Made by a program: the position numbers and the translations under genes. A stretch of 64,000 nucleotides of DNA from Mycobacterium simulans. Lineage in GTDB: Bacteria > Actinomycetota > Actinomycetes > Mycobacteriales > Mycobacteriaceae. This document shows, one piece after another, positions 20,425-28,816 of the stretch. The notes under the pieces were generated by a model. That model did no database searches. It had not been told where the DNA came from and saw only the letters and a program-made list of their open reading frames with translations. The stretch lies in the NCBI RefSeq assembly GCF_900232995.1, contig NZ_OCVX01000003.1, positions 917,869 through 981,868 on the forward strand. Reading direction: 5' to 3'. Within the stretch, counting starts at the first letter, position 1; each line of letters begins with the position of its first letter.

Positions 20425-20451
20425 AGCCCGGTATCGAATTGATACCGGGCT
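20425..20451. repeat. Perfect inverted repeat, 11-bp arms
   Basis: AGCCCGGTATC, five-base loop GAATT, GATACCGGGCT. It lies 75 bp before composite promoter 3. There is no T-run, so a classical terminator is unlikely; it may be an operator or a structured RNA. Confidence 0.5.
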
Positions 20452-20525
20452 CGGTGTGCTGACCGTGGACGCGTTGTAACGCCGCCTTCGACGTCGGCAT
20501 TACGGGTCCCGCATAGCCACGCGAC

Positions 20526-20595
20526 TGTCCCCCGACTGGGGGATGTTGCAATGCCCGCTGCCAGGGATTCGCATTGCATCCTCGCCGTCTATGTT
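20526..20595 (+). promoter_or_regulatory. Composite promoter 3, drives micropeptide 2
   Basis: Degenerate palindrome TGTCCCCCGACTGGGGGATG at 20526-20545, box GCTGCCAGGGATTC starting 11 bases later, and -10 TATGTT at 20590-20595, again 44 bp after the palindrome. The peptide start is 33 bases downstream. Confidence 0.85.
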
Positions 20596-20628
20596 CAAAG
20601 AACGCCAGTAACGGAAGGAGGTGATTAC

Positions 20629-20718
20629 ATGCCCCACGAACTTCTGTTTGCCGAGATCGAGTCACCTTACACACTTCCCGGCTTCGAGGTCATCGCTTCC
20701 CAGAGCATGGTCGACTGA
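20629..20718 (+). CDS. Micropeptide 2 (29 aa), paralogue of micropeptide 1
   Basis: Encodes a 29-residue peptide beginning MPHELLFAEIESPY and ending SQSMVD. The ribosome site GGAAGGAGGT sits eight bases before ATG. It shares HELLF-x-E-x-E-x-x-Y with micropeptide 1 and lies behind the same type of promoter. It precedes the MauE-thioredoxin fusion gene by 486 bp in the same direction, but that gene has its own composite promoter. The function is unknown; co-regulation with the NRPS operon suggests a signal, precursor or regulatory peptide. Confidence 0.72.
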   Translation: MPHELLFAEIESPYTLPGFEVIASQSMVD

Positions 20719-21027
20719 GGCAGGCTCTGCTGTTGAGCGACAACGCTAGTGGAGATCCACCATCGCAGCTACCTTGCGGGTCTCGAGCGACCAAGCGCCC
20801 TAACTCTTTTGAATCGCCGGCAAGAGTTACGAACCGTTCCAGCGGTCGCATAGTGCCTTGACCTTCGGCTGGGGTCGGCGTCGAGATCGAGTGTGAACTC
20901 ACGGCTTTCAGTGTGTGTCCAGGGCGGGATCCGCCCCGGTTTTCGCGCCCGGAATTCACTCTCAAAGGCCAGCATTCACACCGGATCGACTCGCCCGCTG
21001 CGCACGTCGGTGCCCCACACCACCTGT
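20719..21027. other. Intergenic segment between micropeptide 2 and composite promoter 4
   Basis: 309 bp. A 34-codon GTG frame near 20.75 kb has no support. The segment holds the hairpin at 20921-20942 and is otherwise featureless to me. Confidence 0.4.
20921..20942 (+). terminator. Possible terminator after micropeptide 2
   Basis: GGGCGG-GAT-CCGCCC hairpin followed by CGGTTTT. The stem is short (6 bp) and the T-run weak, but the position between micropeptide 2 and composite promoter 4 fits transcript termination. Confidence 0.4.
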
Positions 21028-21097
21028 TGTCCCCCGATCGGGGGACATAGCCCCCCTGCTGCCAGGGATTTCGGAGGTCACCCAACGCCGTTATGTT
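21028..21097 (+). promoter_or_regulatory. Composite promoter 4, drives the MauE-thioredoxin fusion
   Basis: Perfect palindrome TGTCCCCCGATCGGGGGACA at 21028-21047, box GCTGCCAGGGATTT ten bases later, and -10 TATGTT at 21092-21097, 44 bp after the palindrome. The leader to the start codon is about 100 nt and contains a small hairpin (21160-21175). Confidence 0.88.
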
Positions 21098-21159
21098 GTG
21101 TTTGCAAAGCACGATCAGTGACGACTCGCCCCGGTTCGAGTTGGGTCGAGTGTGGGGGC

Positions 21160-21175
21160 CAGCGCATCTGCGCTG
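21160..21175 (+). other. Leader hairpin before the fusion gene
   Basis: CAGCGCA-TC-TGCGCTG lies 15 bases before the GGAGGTGA ribosome site. The homologous region before the truncated copy (14068-14089) also forms a stem, with different pairing (GGCCAGC / GCTGGCC). Possibly a leader structure; weak evidence. Confidence 0.3.
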
Positions 21176-21204
21176 TGCTCATCAAGACCGGAGGTGAGCG
21201 GCAA

Positions 21205-22677
21205 ATGATGATGTTGGCAGCGCGAATTCTTCTGGGAGGAATATTCGCGATCGCCGCGGTGGCGAAGCTGTCAGATACGGACGGCGTGCGCCGGGCGGTC
21301 GTGGCATTCGGTGTGCCTAGACCCGTGGCCGCGATTTTAGGACCGATGATCATTGCAATGGAATTCGGTGTCGTGCTACTGCAAGCGGGGCCATGGCCTT
21401 ATGAAAGTGCAGTCCTCGCATTACTGATGCTGACGGGATTCAGCGCGGCAGTCTTGGTGAACCTCGCCCGCGGCCGACGCCTGGACTGCCACTGCTTCGG
21501 GCGGCTGTCGTCGGGGACGACCGGATGGCCGACCCTCGCCAGGAACGGATGCCTCGCGTCGCTCGCCGCGTTCGTGGCACTCAACGGTCATGTGCGGTGG
21601 CCTCTAACGACTTTCGCAGTCGTCATGCTTGCCCTGTGGATCGTCCCTGCCGCATACCGACGCTGGAGGACACGCGCGGGCGCCACCGCGTCAGGCCTGG
21701 CGCTGCCGGACCAGACGGGGCAAATGTGGACGTTGGCCAGACTGTCGCAAGCGCACCGGCCGGTTGTGCTCATCTTCAGTCAGCCCGGCTGCGGCGCATG
21801 CGAGGCGTTGCTGCCAGAGGTGGACCAATGGCAACATGACCTGGACGAGCGCGTCACCGTCGTCCTGATCAGCGGCGGCCCTGCCAATCACGGTGTGCCG
21901 CTAGAACTTGTCGATGAGCGGCGAACGACGTTCGCCGCCTACGGCATTACCGCCACACCCAGCGCGGTGCTCATCGACGACGGTCGAAGGCTGGCCGCGG
22001 CGAGCGGTGCGCCGGCCATCAGGGACCTCGTCGAGCGGGCGGCACAGGTCTCCGGGGAGTCCAGGTTCACGCGCAGGAGACTACTGCGCAACGCCTCACT
22101 CGGCCTGGCTTCCGCCGGGGTCCTTCCGGCCGTCGCCGCCTGCGACAACAGTGCCAACACCTCACCTTCGGATGTCAATGCCCTGGAGGTTGACGGCGCT
22201 TGGATATGCAATCAAAGCTTCGCGCTGTGCACGACTGCGCCATGTGTTCCGTCCGCAACTGATCCCAACATCTCGGTGTGCGATTGCGTTGTTGTCAATG
22301 GCCATTCGGTCGGTTTCACGTCCTGCCCCGAGCGGGCTCAGTCGGGAACCAAAGTGCGGTCGGCGTTTTCGACGGTGAACGTCAACCCCAACTTCGGCGT
22401 GTTGAGTTGTCCCTCAGGAGTGCCTTGGGCGAATTGTCTTGACGTGGAGTGTGAAATCGATCCCACCAACCCAGCCCGGGCGAAATGCCAATGCATCACG
22501 GTGAAGACTGGCGAGTCGTTGACCTTCGGCGGCGGGTGCGACACCGCCACCTGTACATCGACGATATGGTCGGCCGCGACGCCCGATCTGCCAGGCAGCG
22601 CGCAATACAAAAAAGGCATGAAGAAGCTCGGTCAGCCAGTCAACTTCCCCAAGACCTGTCCCGCGCCACACCGGTAG
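21205..22677 (+). CDS. MauE-like / thioredoxin-like / cysteine-rich fusion protein
   Basis: A 490-residue protein of unusual architecture. Residues 1-150 form a four-helix MauE/DoxX-type membrane domain with the CHCFG motif typical of MauE. Residues about 165-290 are thioredoxin-like with the redox pair C-x-x-C in QPGCGACEALLPE. Next comes an internal export-like segment, RRRLLRNASLGLASAG followed by VAAC, resembling a Tat or lipoprotein signal. The C-terminal 170 residues contain 15 cysteines arranged as two tandem repeats (C-x6-C-x4-C-x11-CxC-x12-C and C-x8-C-x4-C-x11-CxC-x14-C). MauE and MauD assist disulfide formation in methylamine dehydrogenase small subunit maturation, so a self-contained disulfide-forming protein with a built-in substrate domain is a reasonable inference. 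The start is fixed by GGAGGTGA and three consecutive ATG codons. Confidence 0.82.
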   Translation: MMMLAARILLGGIFAIAAVAKLSDTDGVRRAVVAFGVPRPVAAILGPMIIAMEFGVVLLQAGPWPYESAVLALLMLTGFSAAVLVNLARGRRLDCHCFGRLSSGTTGWPTLARNGCLASLAAFVALNGHVRWPLTTFAVVMLALWIVPAAYRRWRTRAGATASGLALPDQTGQMWTLARLSQAHRPVVLIFSQPGCGACEALLPEVDQWQHDLDERVTVVLISGGPANHGVPLELVDERRTTFAAYGITATPSAVLIDDGRRLAAASGAPAIRDLVERAAQVSGESRFTRRRLLRNASLGLASAGVLPAVAACDNSANTSPSDVNALEVDGAWICNQSFALCTTAPCVPSATDPNISVCDCVVVNGHSVGFTSCPERAQSGTKVRSAFSTVNVNPNFGVLSCPSGVPWANCLDVECEIDPTNPARAKCQCITVKTGESLTFGGGCDTATCTSTIWSAATPDLPGSAQYKKGMKKLGQPVNFPKTCPAPHR

Positions 22678-22722
22678 GCCAACGCCAAGGTCAACGAGCC
22701 ACCGCGTTCCTGGTACGCGCCG

Positions 22723-23691
<969 letters not shown>

Positions 23692-23701
23692 CTAACTCTG
23701 T

Positions 23702-24637
23702 TCAGTCGAACGGCCCGCCGAGACGCGCTCGCAGCAGCGTGCTGCGCACGGCCTCGTCGGCCAGGTCTTCAGGTACCGGCCGGCCCAGTCGGGCCATCTC
23801 CTCGCGGTTGCTCACGCTGCGCACCCGCCAGCCATGGTCAGCAAGCCACTCAGCGGCATCCGAACGGTCGGGCTCGTGGTAGGTCAGCGCTTCCACGTCG
23901 ATATCCAGCCCTAGCCGCTCCCGCATCCGACGCCAACGCCCGGTATTGCCATTGGTTTTCATGTTGAACGCCTCGACGGCGACCTGACTGCCGGCCGCAC
24001 TCAGCGAGTTGATCATCTCAAACAGCCGGTCGGCAGCATCGCTGGGCAAGTAGGGCAGCAGACCCTCGGCCAGCCACGCGGTCGGTTGGGTGCGATCAAA
24101 TCCGGCGCTCGTCAGCGCACCCGGCCAGTCGTCGCGCAAATCCACCGCGACCGCACATCGTTTCGCCGCGGGAACCGCTCCCTGCGATCCCAAGATTTCG
24201 GTCTTGTAATCCAGCACTTTAGGCTGGTCGATCTCGTAAACCACTGTGCCCGAAGGCCAATCGAGGCGGTAAGCCCGGGAGTCCAAACCAGCGGCGAGGA
24301 TCACCACTTGCCGGATGCCTGCCTTACCCGCGGCGTTGAAGTACTCGTCGAAGAAGTGCGTGCGCACCGCCTGGTAGTCGCAGCCGAGTCGATGCACCCG
24401 TTGACCATGCGGGTCGCCCTCGAGCCAGGCAACTTCGGCGTCGGCCAGCCGGGCCCAGATCGGACCGGCCGAGGAAACCAGCAGTTCGGCGAACTCGTCA
24501 CGAATCAGCGGGTTGGCTCCGGCGGTTTCCACTGCACGCGACGCGGCGACCCCCAACGCGGTCGCGCCAACGCTTTCGGTGATTGACCAGGTGTCACCGG
24601 CGGTGCGCAACGAAGGCAAGTCGTCGAGTTGTGTCAT
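23702..24637 (-). CDS. SAM-dependent methyltransferase (Rv0145-like)
   Basis: Paralogue of the preceding gene (311 residues) with the same ordered motifs: [48 protein letters not shown] and [12 protein letters not shown]. The two form a tandem pair separated by 37 bp. An inverted repeat CCTAA-TAAG-TTAGG sits 16 bases before its start codon. The broken methyltransferases at 14.4 and 15.7 kb are more distant members of the family. Substrate unknown. Confidence 0.95.
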   Translation of the reverse strand: MTQLDDLPSLRTAGDTWSITESVGATALGVAASRAVETAGANPLIRDEFAELLVSSAGPIWARLADAEVAWLEGDPHGQRVHRLGCDYQAVRTHFFDEYFNAAGKAGIRQVVILAAGLDSRAYRLDWPSGTVVYEIDQPKVLDYKTEILGSQGAVPAAKRCAVAVDLRDDWPGALTSAGFDRTQPTAWLAEGLLPYLPSDAADRLFEMINSLSAAGSQVAVEAFNMKTNGNTGRWRRMRERLGLDIDVEALTYHEPDRSDAAEWLADHGWRVRSVSNREEMARLGRPVPEDLADEAVRSTLLRARLGGPFD

Positions 24638-24652
24638 TTCTCGACCATGCTA

Positions 24653-24666
24653 CCTAATAAGTTAGG
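24653..24666. promoter_or_regulatory. Inverted repeat before the Rv0145-like gene
   Basis: CCTAA-TAAG-TTAGG lies in the 73-bp gap between the TetR gene and the methyltransferase, 16 bases before the methyltransferase start. A candidate operator, short and therefore uncertain. Confidence 0.4.
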
Positions 24667-24710
24667 CAATCTATACGCTTTGTGCGCGACGTCACCGGCG
24701 CGGGCGCGGG

Positions 24711-25346
24711 TTAGGCGTTGGACCGCCAGACCCTGCCGCCCAGCACCCGCCGCAACATGTCGATGAGGGCGGCCATTTCTTCGGCACTCCGCACGTAACC
24801 TGCATAGAATCCGACGCCACAGAGTACGACGAGCAATGTCTCGACCAGTGCGGGTACATCGATATCGGCGACGACTTCACCGCGTTCGATCGCATCATTG
24901 ACGGCCAATGTCAGAAATTCCCGGCTCACCAGAACGGCGTCGTTTTCGGTCTGGCTCAATTCCGGATGGCGCTGAGATTCGAGGACGTTGGTAATCAGGA
25001 ACGCGGATGCGGACGGATACTCGGAATTAGCCTTCATCGCGACAGCGATGAACACCGCCAACCGTCCCATAAGCGTCGTCTCACGCCGTGCCTCGTCGAT
25101 ACCGGCCGTCATGACGAGTTCGTTGGTGCGCTCAACCACCTCCCGATACAGCGCCCGCTTGCTTGGGAAGTAGTGATTAATCGCCGGCCTCGTCAGATCC
25201 GCCCGTATCGCGATCGCCTGGAAGGTCGCCCCGTCGTAGCCACGTTCGCTGAAGACTTGACGAGCGGCACGCAAAATGCGCCTCCGCGTCTCGTCTGCCT
25301 TCGCCGCTGGGGGACGCCCCGGGCCGCGACTGGCCGTAACCCGCAT
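24711..25346 (-). CDS. TetR-family regulator
   Basis: A 211-residue repressor. The N-terminal helix-turn-helix is typical (RRRILRAARQVFSERGYDGATFQAIA, then DLTRPAINHYFPSKRALYREVV), followed by a helical ligand-binding half. It sits at the position of Rv0144 but is separated from the pirin gene upstream by only two bases, so the two are probably cotranscribed from the pirin promoter with its 24-bp palindrome, which would allow autoregulation. Ligand unknown. Confidence 0.93.
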   Translation of the reverse strand: MRVTASRGPGRPPAAKADETRRRILRAARQVFSERGYDGATFQAIAIRADLTRPAINHYFPSKRALYREVVERTNELVMTAGIDEARRETTLMGRLAVFIAVAMKANSEYPSASAFLITNVLESQRHPELSQTENDAVLVSREFLTLAVNDAIERGEVVADIDVPALVETLLVVLCGVGFYAGYVRSAEEMAALIDMLRRVLGGRVWRSNA

Positions 25347-25348
25347 TT

Positions 25349-26308
25349 TTAAAGTGTGCCATCACGATGGTGCGGCATCAGTGCGTTCGGCGGGATGCTA
25401 CGGAACTTCCCAGTTTGGTAGTCCTCGATCGCCTCGATCACTTCGGCTCGAGTGTTCATGACGAAGGGTCCGTAGTGAAAAATCGGCTCCCGAATCGGTT
25501 GTCCGCCAAGGATCAGCACGTCAAGAGTCGACTGGGCAGCGATGGTGATTCGGTCGCCGGGCCCCAAAACGGCGAGCTGCCCGTGCCGAATCGGATGTCC
25601 CGCCGGACCGACAGATCCCTGTCCGGACAACACGTAAACCAGCGCATTGAAATCACGCCGCCACGGAATGTTAAGCCGCGCAGCGCTTTCGATCGTCGCG
25701 TGCGCCAGCGTGATCGGCGTGTGGGTGACCCCCGGCCCGCGGTGGCCGTCGATCTCACCGGCGATGATGCGGACCAGCGCGCCGCCGTCGTCGGAAGCGA
25801 TCAACCTGGCGTGGCACCCTTCGATGGCCTGGTACCGAGGTGAGGTGAACTTGTCGCGCCTCGGCAGATTCACCCAGAGCTGTACGCCATGAAATGTTCC
25901 TCCGCTATTTACCATCTCGACGGGTGGCGTTTCGATATGTATAATGCCGGCTCCCGCGGTCATCCACTGCGTGGCACCGTCCGCGATCAGGCCGCCGCCG
26001 CCGTGCGAATCCTGGTGCGCGAGCTTGCCGTCGATCATGTAGGTGACGGTTTCGAAGCCACGGTGCGGATGCCAGTCGGTGCCCTTGGGGTCGCCGGGCT
26101 GGTACTCCACCTCACCCATCTGGTCCATGTGGACAAAGGGATCCAGGGCTGCGGCGCTAACCCCGGCGAAGGCCCTTACCACCGGGAAGCCCAGGCCTTC
26201 ATATCCTCGGGGACCGGTGGTGATCGATCGGACCGGGCGCTCGATGTCAGCGGGATTGGCCGATCCCACCCGCGGCAACGTCAGCGTGTCTGCGGTGACA
26301 GCAGGCAT
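25349..26308 (-). CDS. Pirin-family protein
   Basis: Two-domain cupin protein of 319 residues. The N-terminal domain shows the metal-binding pattern expected of pirins (DPFVHMDQMG, WHPHRGFETVTYMIDG, and an E in GAGIIHIETPP), and the C-terminal domain is the usual pirin_C. Bacterial pirins act as quercetin dioxygenases or redox-sensing protein partners; the role here is not known. GGAGG six bases before ATG 26308 supports the start. It heads a probable operon with the downstream TetR gene and is not part of the M. tuberculosis Rv0143c-Rv0144 order as I remember it. Confidence 0.93.
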   Translation of the reverse strand: MPAVTADTLTLPRVGSANPADIERPVRSITTGPRGYEGLGFPVVRAFAGVSAAALDPFVHMDQMGEVEYQPGDPKGTDWHPHRGFETVTYMIDGKLAHQDSHGGGGLIADGATQWMTAGAGIIHIETPPVEMVNSGGTFHGVQLWVNLPRRDKFTSPRYQAIEGCHARLIASDDGGALVRIIAGEIDGHRGPGVTHTPITLAHATIESAARLNIPWRRDFNALVYVLSGQGSVGPAGHPIRHGQLAVLGPGDRITIAAQSTLDVLILGGQPIREPIFHYGPFVMNTRAEVIEAIEDYQTGKFRSIPPNALMPHHRDGTL

Positions 26309-26335
26309 GTTTACCTCCTTGCTACAGTCATCCGT

Positions 26336-26359
26336 ATAACCGGACCTCGGTCCGGTTAT
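26336..26359. promoter_or_regulatory. 24-bp operator-like palindrome before the pirin gene
   Basis: ATAACCGGACC-TC-GGTCCGGTTAT, perfect 11-bp arms. It lies 28-51 bases before the pirin start and overlaps a possible -10 on the minus strand, and is 44 bp from the divergent CLC gene. The size and symmetry fit a TetR operator; the adjacent TetR protein is the obvious candidate. Confidence 0.7.
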
Positions 26360-26402
26360 TCCCCGTTGTTTAGGATGGCCGGGTGTTCGTCAGGCCCACG
26401 CA

Positions 26403-27821
26403 ATGACCCCACCCTTCGATACCGAGGGAGCCGCCGGCGGACGATTCGGTGCATCGATCAGAAGCGCGGGTTACCTACGCAAGTGGTTCCTGCTGGGTAT
26501 CACGATCGGCGTCATCGCGGGCCTGGGAGCGGTGCTCTTCTACCTCGCACTGCGATACACCGGCGAATTTCTGCTCGGCTACCTGGCGGGATACCACATC
26601 CCCAGGCCCGTTGGGGAGGGCGGCGGTAGTCGCGGGTCGGCCGGCTTCATCCGGCCGTGGGCGGTTCCGTTGGTGACGACGGGAGGTGCCCTGCTGTCGG
26701 CGGTCATCGTGGCCAAGTTCGCCCCGGAGGCCACCGGTCACGGCACCGACGAGGCGATCGAGGCGGTACACGGCGACCCTCGCGCCATTCGTGGCCGCGC
26801 TGTGCTGGTGAAGATGGTGGCCAGCGCGCTGACCATCGGCTCTGGCGGATCGGGTGGCCGCGAGGGGCCTACCGCGCAGATCTCGGCCGGCTTCAGCTCC
26901 TTGCTGACCCGCCGGCTCGGCGTGTCCGACGAGGACGGTCGGACCGCAGTGGCATTGGGTATCGGCGCGGGCATCGGCGCCATCTTCGCCGCACCACTTG
27001 GCGGGGCGGTACTGGCCGCGTCGATCGCCTACCGCGACGACTTCGACTACCGCATCCTGCTGCCCGGTTTCATCACCTCGGGGACGGCGTATGCGGTGCT
27101 CGGCTCATTCTTGGGATTCGACCCGCTGTTCGGCTACATCGACGCCGAGTATCGCTTCGAAAGAGCATGGCCGCTGTTGTGGTTCGTCGTCCTCGGTCTG
27201 ATCGCCGCGGCCGTGGGCTATCTGTATGCACGAATCTTCCACGCCTCGGTGGCGCTGACCCACCGGCTTCCCGGCGGGCCCGTCATCAAGCCGACGATCG
27301 GCGGACTCTTGGTCGGCCTGTTGGGGCTGCTGATCCCCCAGGTCCTGAGCAGTGGCTATGGCTGGGCGCAGCTGGCCGCCGATCGCGGATCGCTGATGAC
27401 GATTCCGTTGTGGATCATCATCGTCCTGCCCATCGCCAAGATCGTTGCCACGTCGCTGTCAATCGGTACCGGCGGATCCGGCGGGTTGTTCGGGCCCGGA
27501 ATCGTTATCGGCGCCTTCGTGGGGGCCGCGGTCTGGCGCCTGGGCGAGCTGACCGCGCTGCCGGGGGTGCCGGACGAGCCGGGGATCTTCGTCGTGGTCG
27601 GGATGATGGCGTGTTTTGGGAGCGTCGCGCGTGCGCCGCTGGCAATCATGATCATGGTTGCGGAGATGACCGGCTCGTTCTCGGTGGTACCCGGAGCGAT
27701 CATCGCCGTCGGCATCGCGTCGCTGCTGATGTCGCGAACCAACGTCACCATCTACGAAGCGCAGCGGCTGAACCGGGAGACCGCCGCGGCCGAACGCAGA
27801 CGTGAGGCCGGAGCCTCGTGA
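26403..27821 (+). CDS. CLC-family chloride channel or antiporter (Rv0143c-like)
   Basis: Integral membrane anion transporter of 472 residues with the CLC signature stretches: GSGGSGGREGPTAQI (selectivity filter and gating glutamate in GREGP), and GTGGSGGLFGPGIVIGAF near the C-terminus. The first filter reads GSGGS rather than the chloride-type GSGIP, so anion preference could differ. About ten to twelve hydrophobic segments are visible. Divergent from the pirin gene; converges on the glycosylase-like gene with a 13-bp gap containing a small inverted repeat. Confidence 0.95.
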   Translation: MTPPFDTEGAAGGRFGASIRSAGYLRKWFLLGITIGVIAGLGAVLFYLALRYTGEFLLGYLAGYHIPRPVGEGGGSRGSAGFIRPWAVPLVTTGGALLSAVIVAKFAPEATGHGTDEAIEAVHGDPRAIRGRAVLVKMVASALTIGSGGSGGREGPTAQISAGFSSLLTRRLGVSDEDGRTAVALGIGAGIGAIFAAPLGGAVLAASIAYRDDFDYRILLPGFITSGTAYAVLGSFLGFDPLFGYIDAEYRFERAWPLLWFVVLGLIAAAVGYLYARIFHASVALTHRLPGGPVIKPTIGGLLVGLLGLLIPQVLSSGYGWAQLAADRGSLMTIPLWIIIVLPIAKIVATSLSIGTGGSGGLFGPGIVIGAFVGAAVWRLGELTALPGVPDEPGIFVVVGMMACFGSVARAPLAIMIMVAEMTGSFSVVPGAIIAVGIASLLMSRTNVTIYEAQRLNRETAAAERRREAGAS

Positions 27822-27825
27822 CCCA

Positions 27826-27844
27826 CTCGCTCGGTTAGAGCGAG
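27826..27844. terminator. Small hairpin between convergent genes
   Basis: CTCGCTC-GGTTA-GAGCGAG overlaps the stop of the glycosylase-like gene and follows the CLC stop. No T-run on either strand, so termination is only suggested by the position. Confidence 0.3.
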
Positions 27845-28737
27845 CTGATCTTCTGCACCGGCAGCCGGGGACCACGCCGCGGTTCGTAGGCCAGACCGCT
27901 GGCTTCAAGCAACCGCACCACCCGATGGCGATGGGGACGCATCGGTTCCAGCAGCTCAAGCATGCCCGCGTCGTCGACCGGACGGCCGAGCAATGTCCAG
28001 CCGACCATTTTCGGAATGTGGTAGTCGCCCACAGACACCGCATCGGCATCGCCGAAGGCACGTTGCAAGGTCTCGGCCGCGGTCCACGCTCCCACTCCCG
28101 GCACTGACGTGAGCGCCTCGCGTGCCTGCGCCGCCGGCAGCGCTACCAGCCGCTCCAGCGACGCCGCCCGTTGCGCGCAGCCCACCACCGTCTGGGCACG
28201 CCTCGGGTCAACGTTGGCACGGTGGAACTCCCAGGACGGGATGCGTCGCCATACCTCGGGCGAGGGTGGCACCCGCATCCCGTCCGGCGCGGGCCCCGGG
28301 GCCGGCGTCCCGTACTTGGTCACCAGCGCTCGCCACGACCGAAAGGCGTCGGCGCCGGGCACGCGTTGCTCGATGACCGCCGGAATCAAAGCTTCCAGCA
28401 CCTGCCCGGTGCGGCCCAGCCGCAACTGCGGAAGCCGCCGGTGCGCGGCGGCCACCGTCGGATCCTGCGGCACGAAATCCGAGGCGTCGTCGTCGGCGCC
28501 CAGCATCGCGGGGAGCATGTCGAGGAACTCCTCGGCACCACTGCCCCACGCAATGCAGTCGGCCCTATCAGGTGCCGCCCGGCCGATCCGGGCGGTCACG
28601 GGCCCGGTGGACAGCAGGCTGGTCCGCCAGATGGTGCCGTCGCCGGGGACCCGGAAGCACGGATCGCCGCGGCCGCGGCGCAGCGGCGCCAACGCATGAC
28701 CGAAGGCGGCCGCCCCGGGGAAGGTGACCGTGCGCAT
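27835..28737 (-). CDS. DNA-3-methyladenine glycosylase-like HhH protein (Rv0142-like)
   Basis: A 300-residue protein with an AlkA-like C-terminal half. The helix-hairpin-helix region reads LTSVPGVGAWTAAETL and is followed by an acidic residue in AVSVGDYHIP at the place of the catalytic aspartate of HhH-GPD base-excision glycosylases. This suggests removal of alkylated bases from DNA. The longer reading frame begins upstream, but ATG 28737 (MRTVTFPG) avoids overlap with the divergent gene at 28817 and matches the expected length of about 300. Confidence 0.82.
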   Translation of the reverse strand: MRTVTFPGAAAFGHALAPLRRGRGDPCFRVPGDGTIWRTSLLSTGPVTARIGRAAPDRADCIAWGSGAEEFLDMLPAMLGADDDASDFVPQDPTVAAAHRRLPQLRLGRTGQVLEALIPAVIEQRVPGADAFRSWRALVTKYGTPAPGPAPDGMRVPPSPEVWRRIPSWEFHRANVDPRRAQTVVGCAQRAASLERLVALPAAQAREALTSVPGVGAWTAAETLQRAFGDADAVSVGDYHIPKMVGWTLLGRPVDDAGMLELLEPMRPHRHRVVRLLEASGLAYEPRRGPRLPVQKISSL

Positions 28738-28816
28738 GCTCTTCAACCCGATAACTCCGCTGGATGGTCCATCAAATTGACCACAAACTATCTCGCGAGC
28801 CAGGATGGCGGTTGTG

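Larger units (their letters stand above)
19846..20525. other. Gene-poor segment with several inverted repeats
   Basis: 680 bp before composite promoter 3. An 80-codon plus-strand frame at 20072-20314 has no ribosome site and no recognisable family. Three inverted repeats are present (19944-19958, 19977-19998, 20425-20451). I see no other support for a gene. Confidence 0.4.

Noticed and set aside
21205..22677. Calling the C-terminal domain a true methylamine dehydrogenase small subunit
   Set aside because: It has two tandem cysteine repeats and I cannot align both tryptophans needed for the quinone cofactor; only the MauE and thioredoxin parts are secure.
13000..22700. Insertion sequence or transposon as the cause of the rearrangements
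   Set aside because: No transposase, terminal inverted repeats or target duplications were found around the junctions.
26336..26359. Palindrome as a terminator of the CLC or pirin gene
   Set aside because: It lies in a divergent promoter region, not after either gene, and has no T-run.
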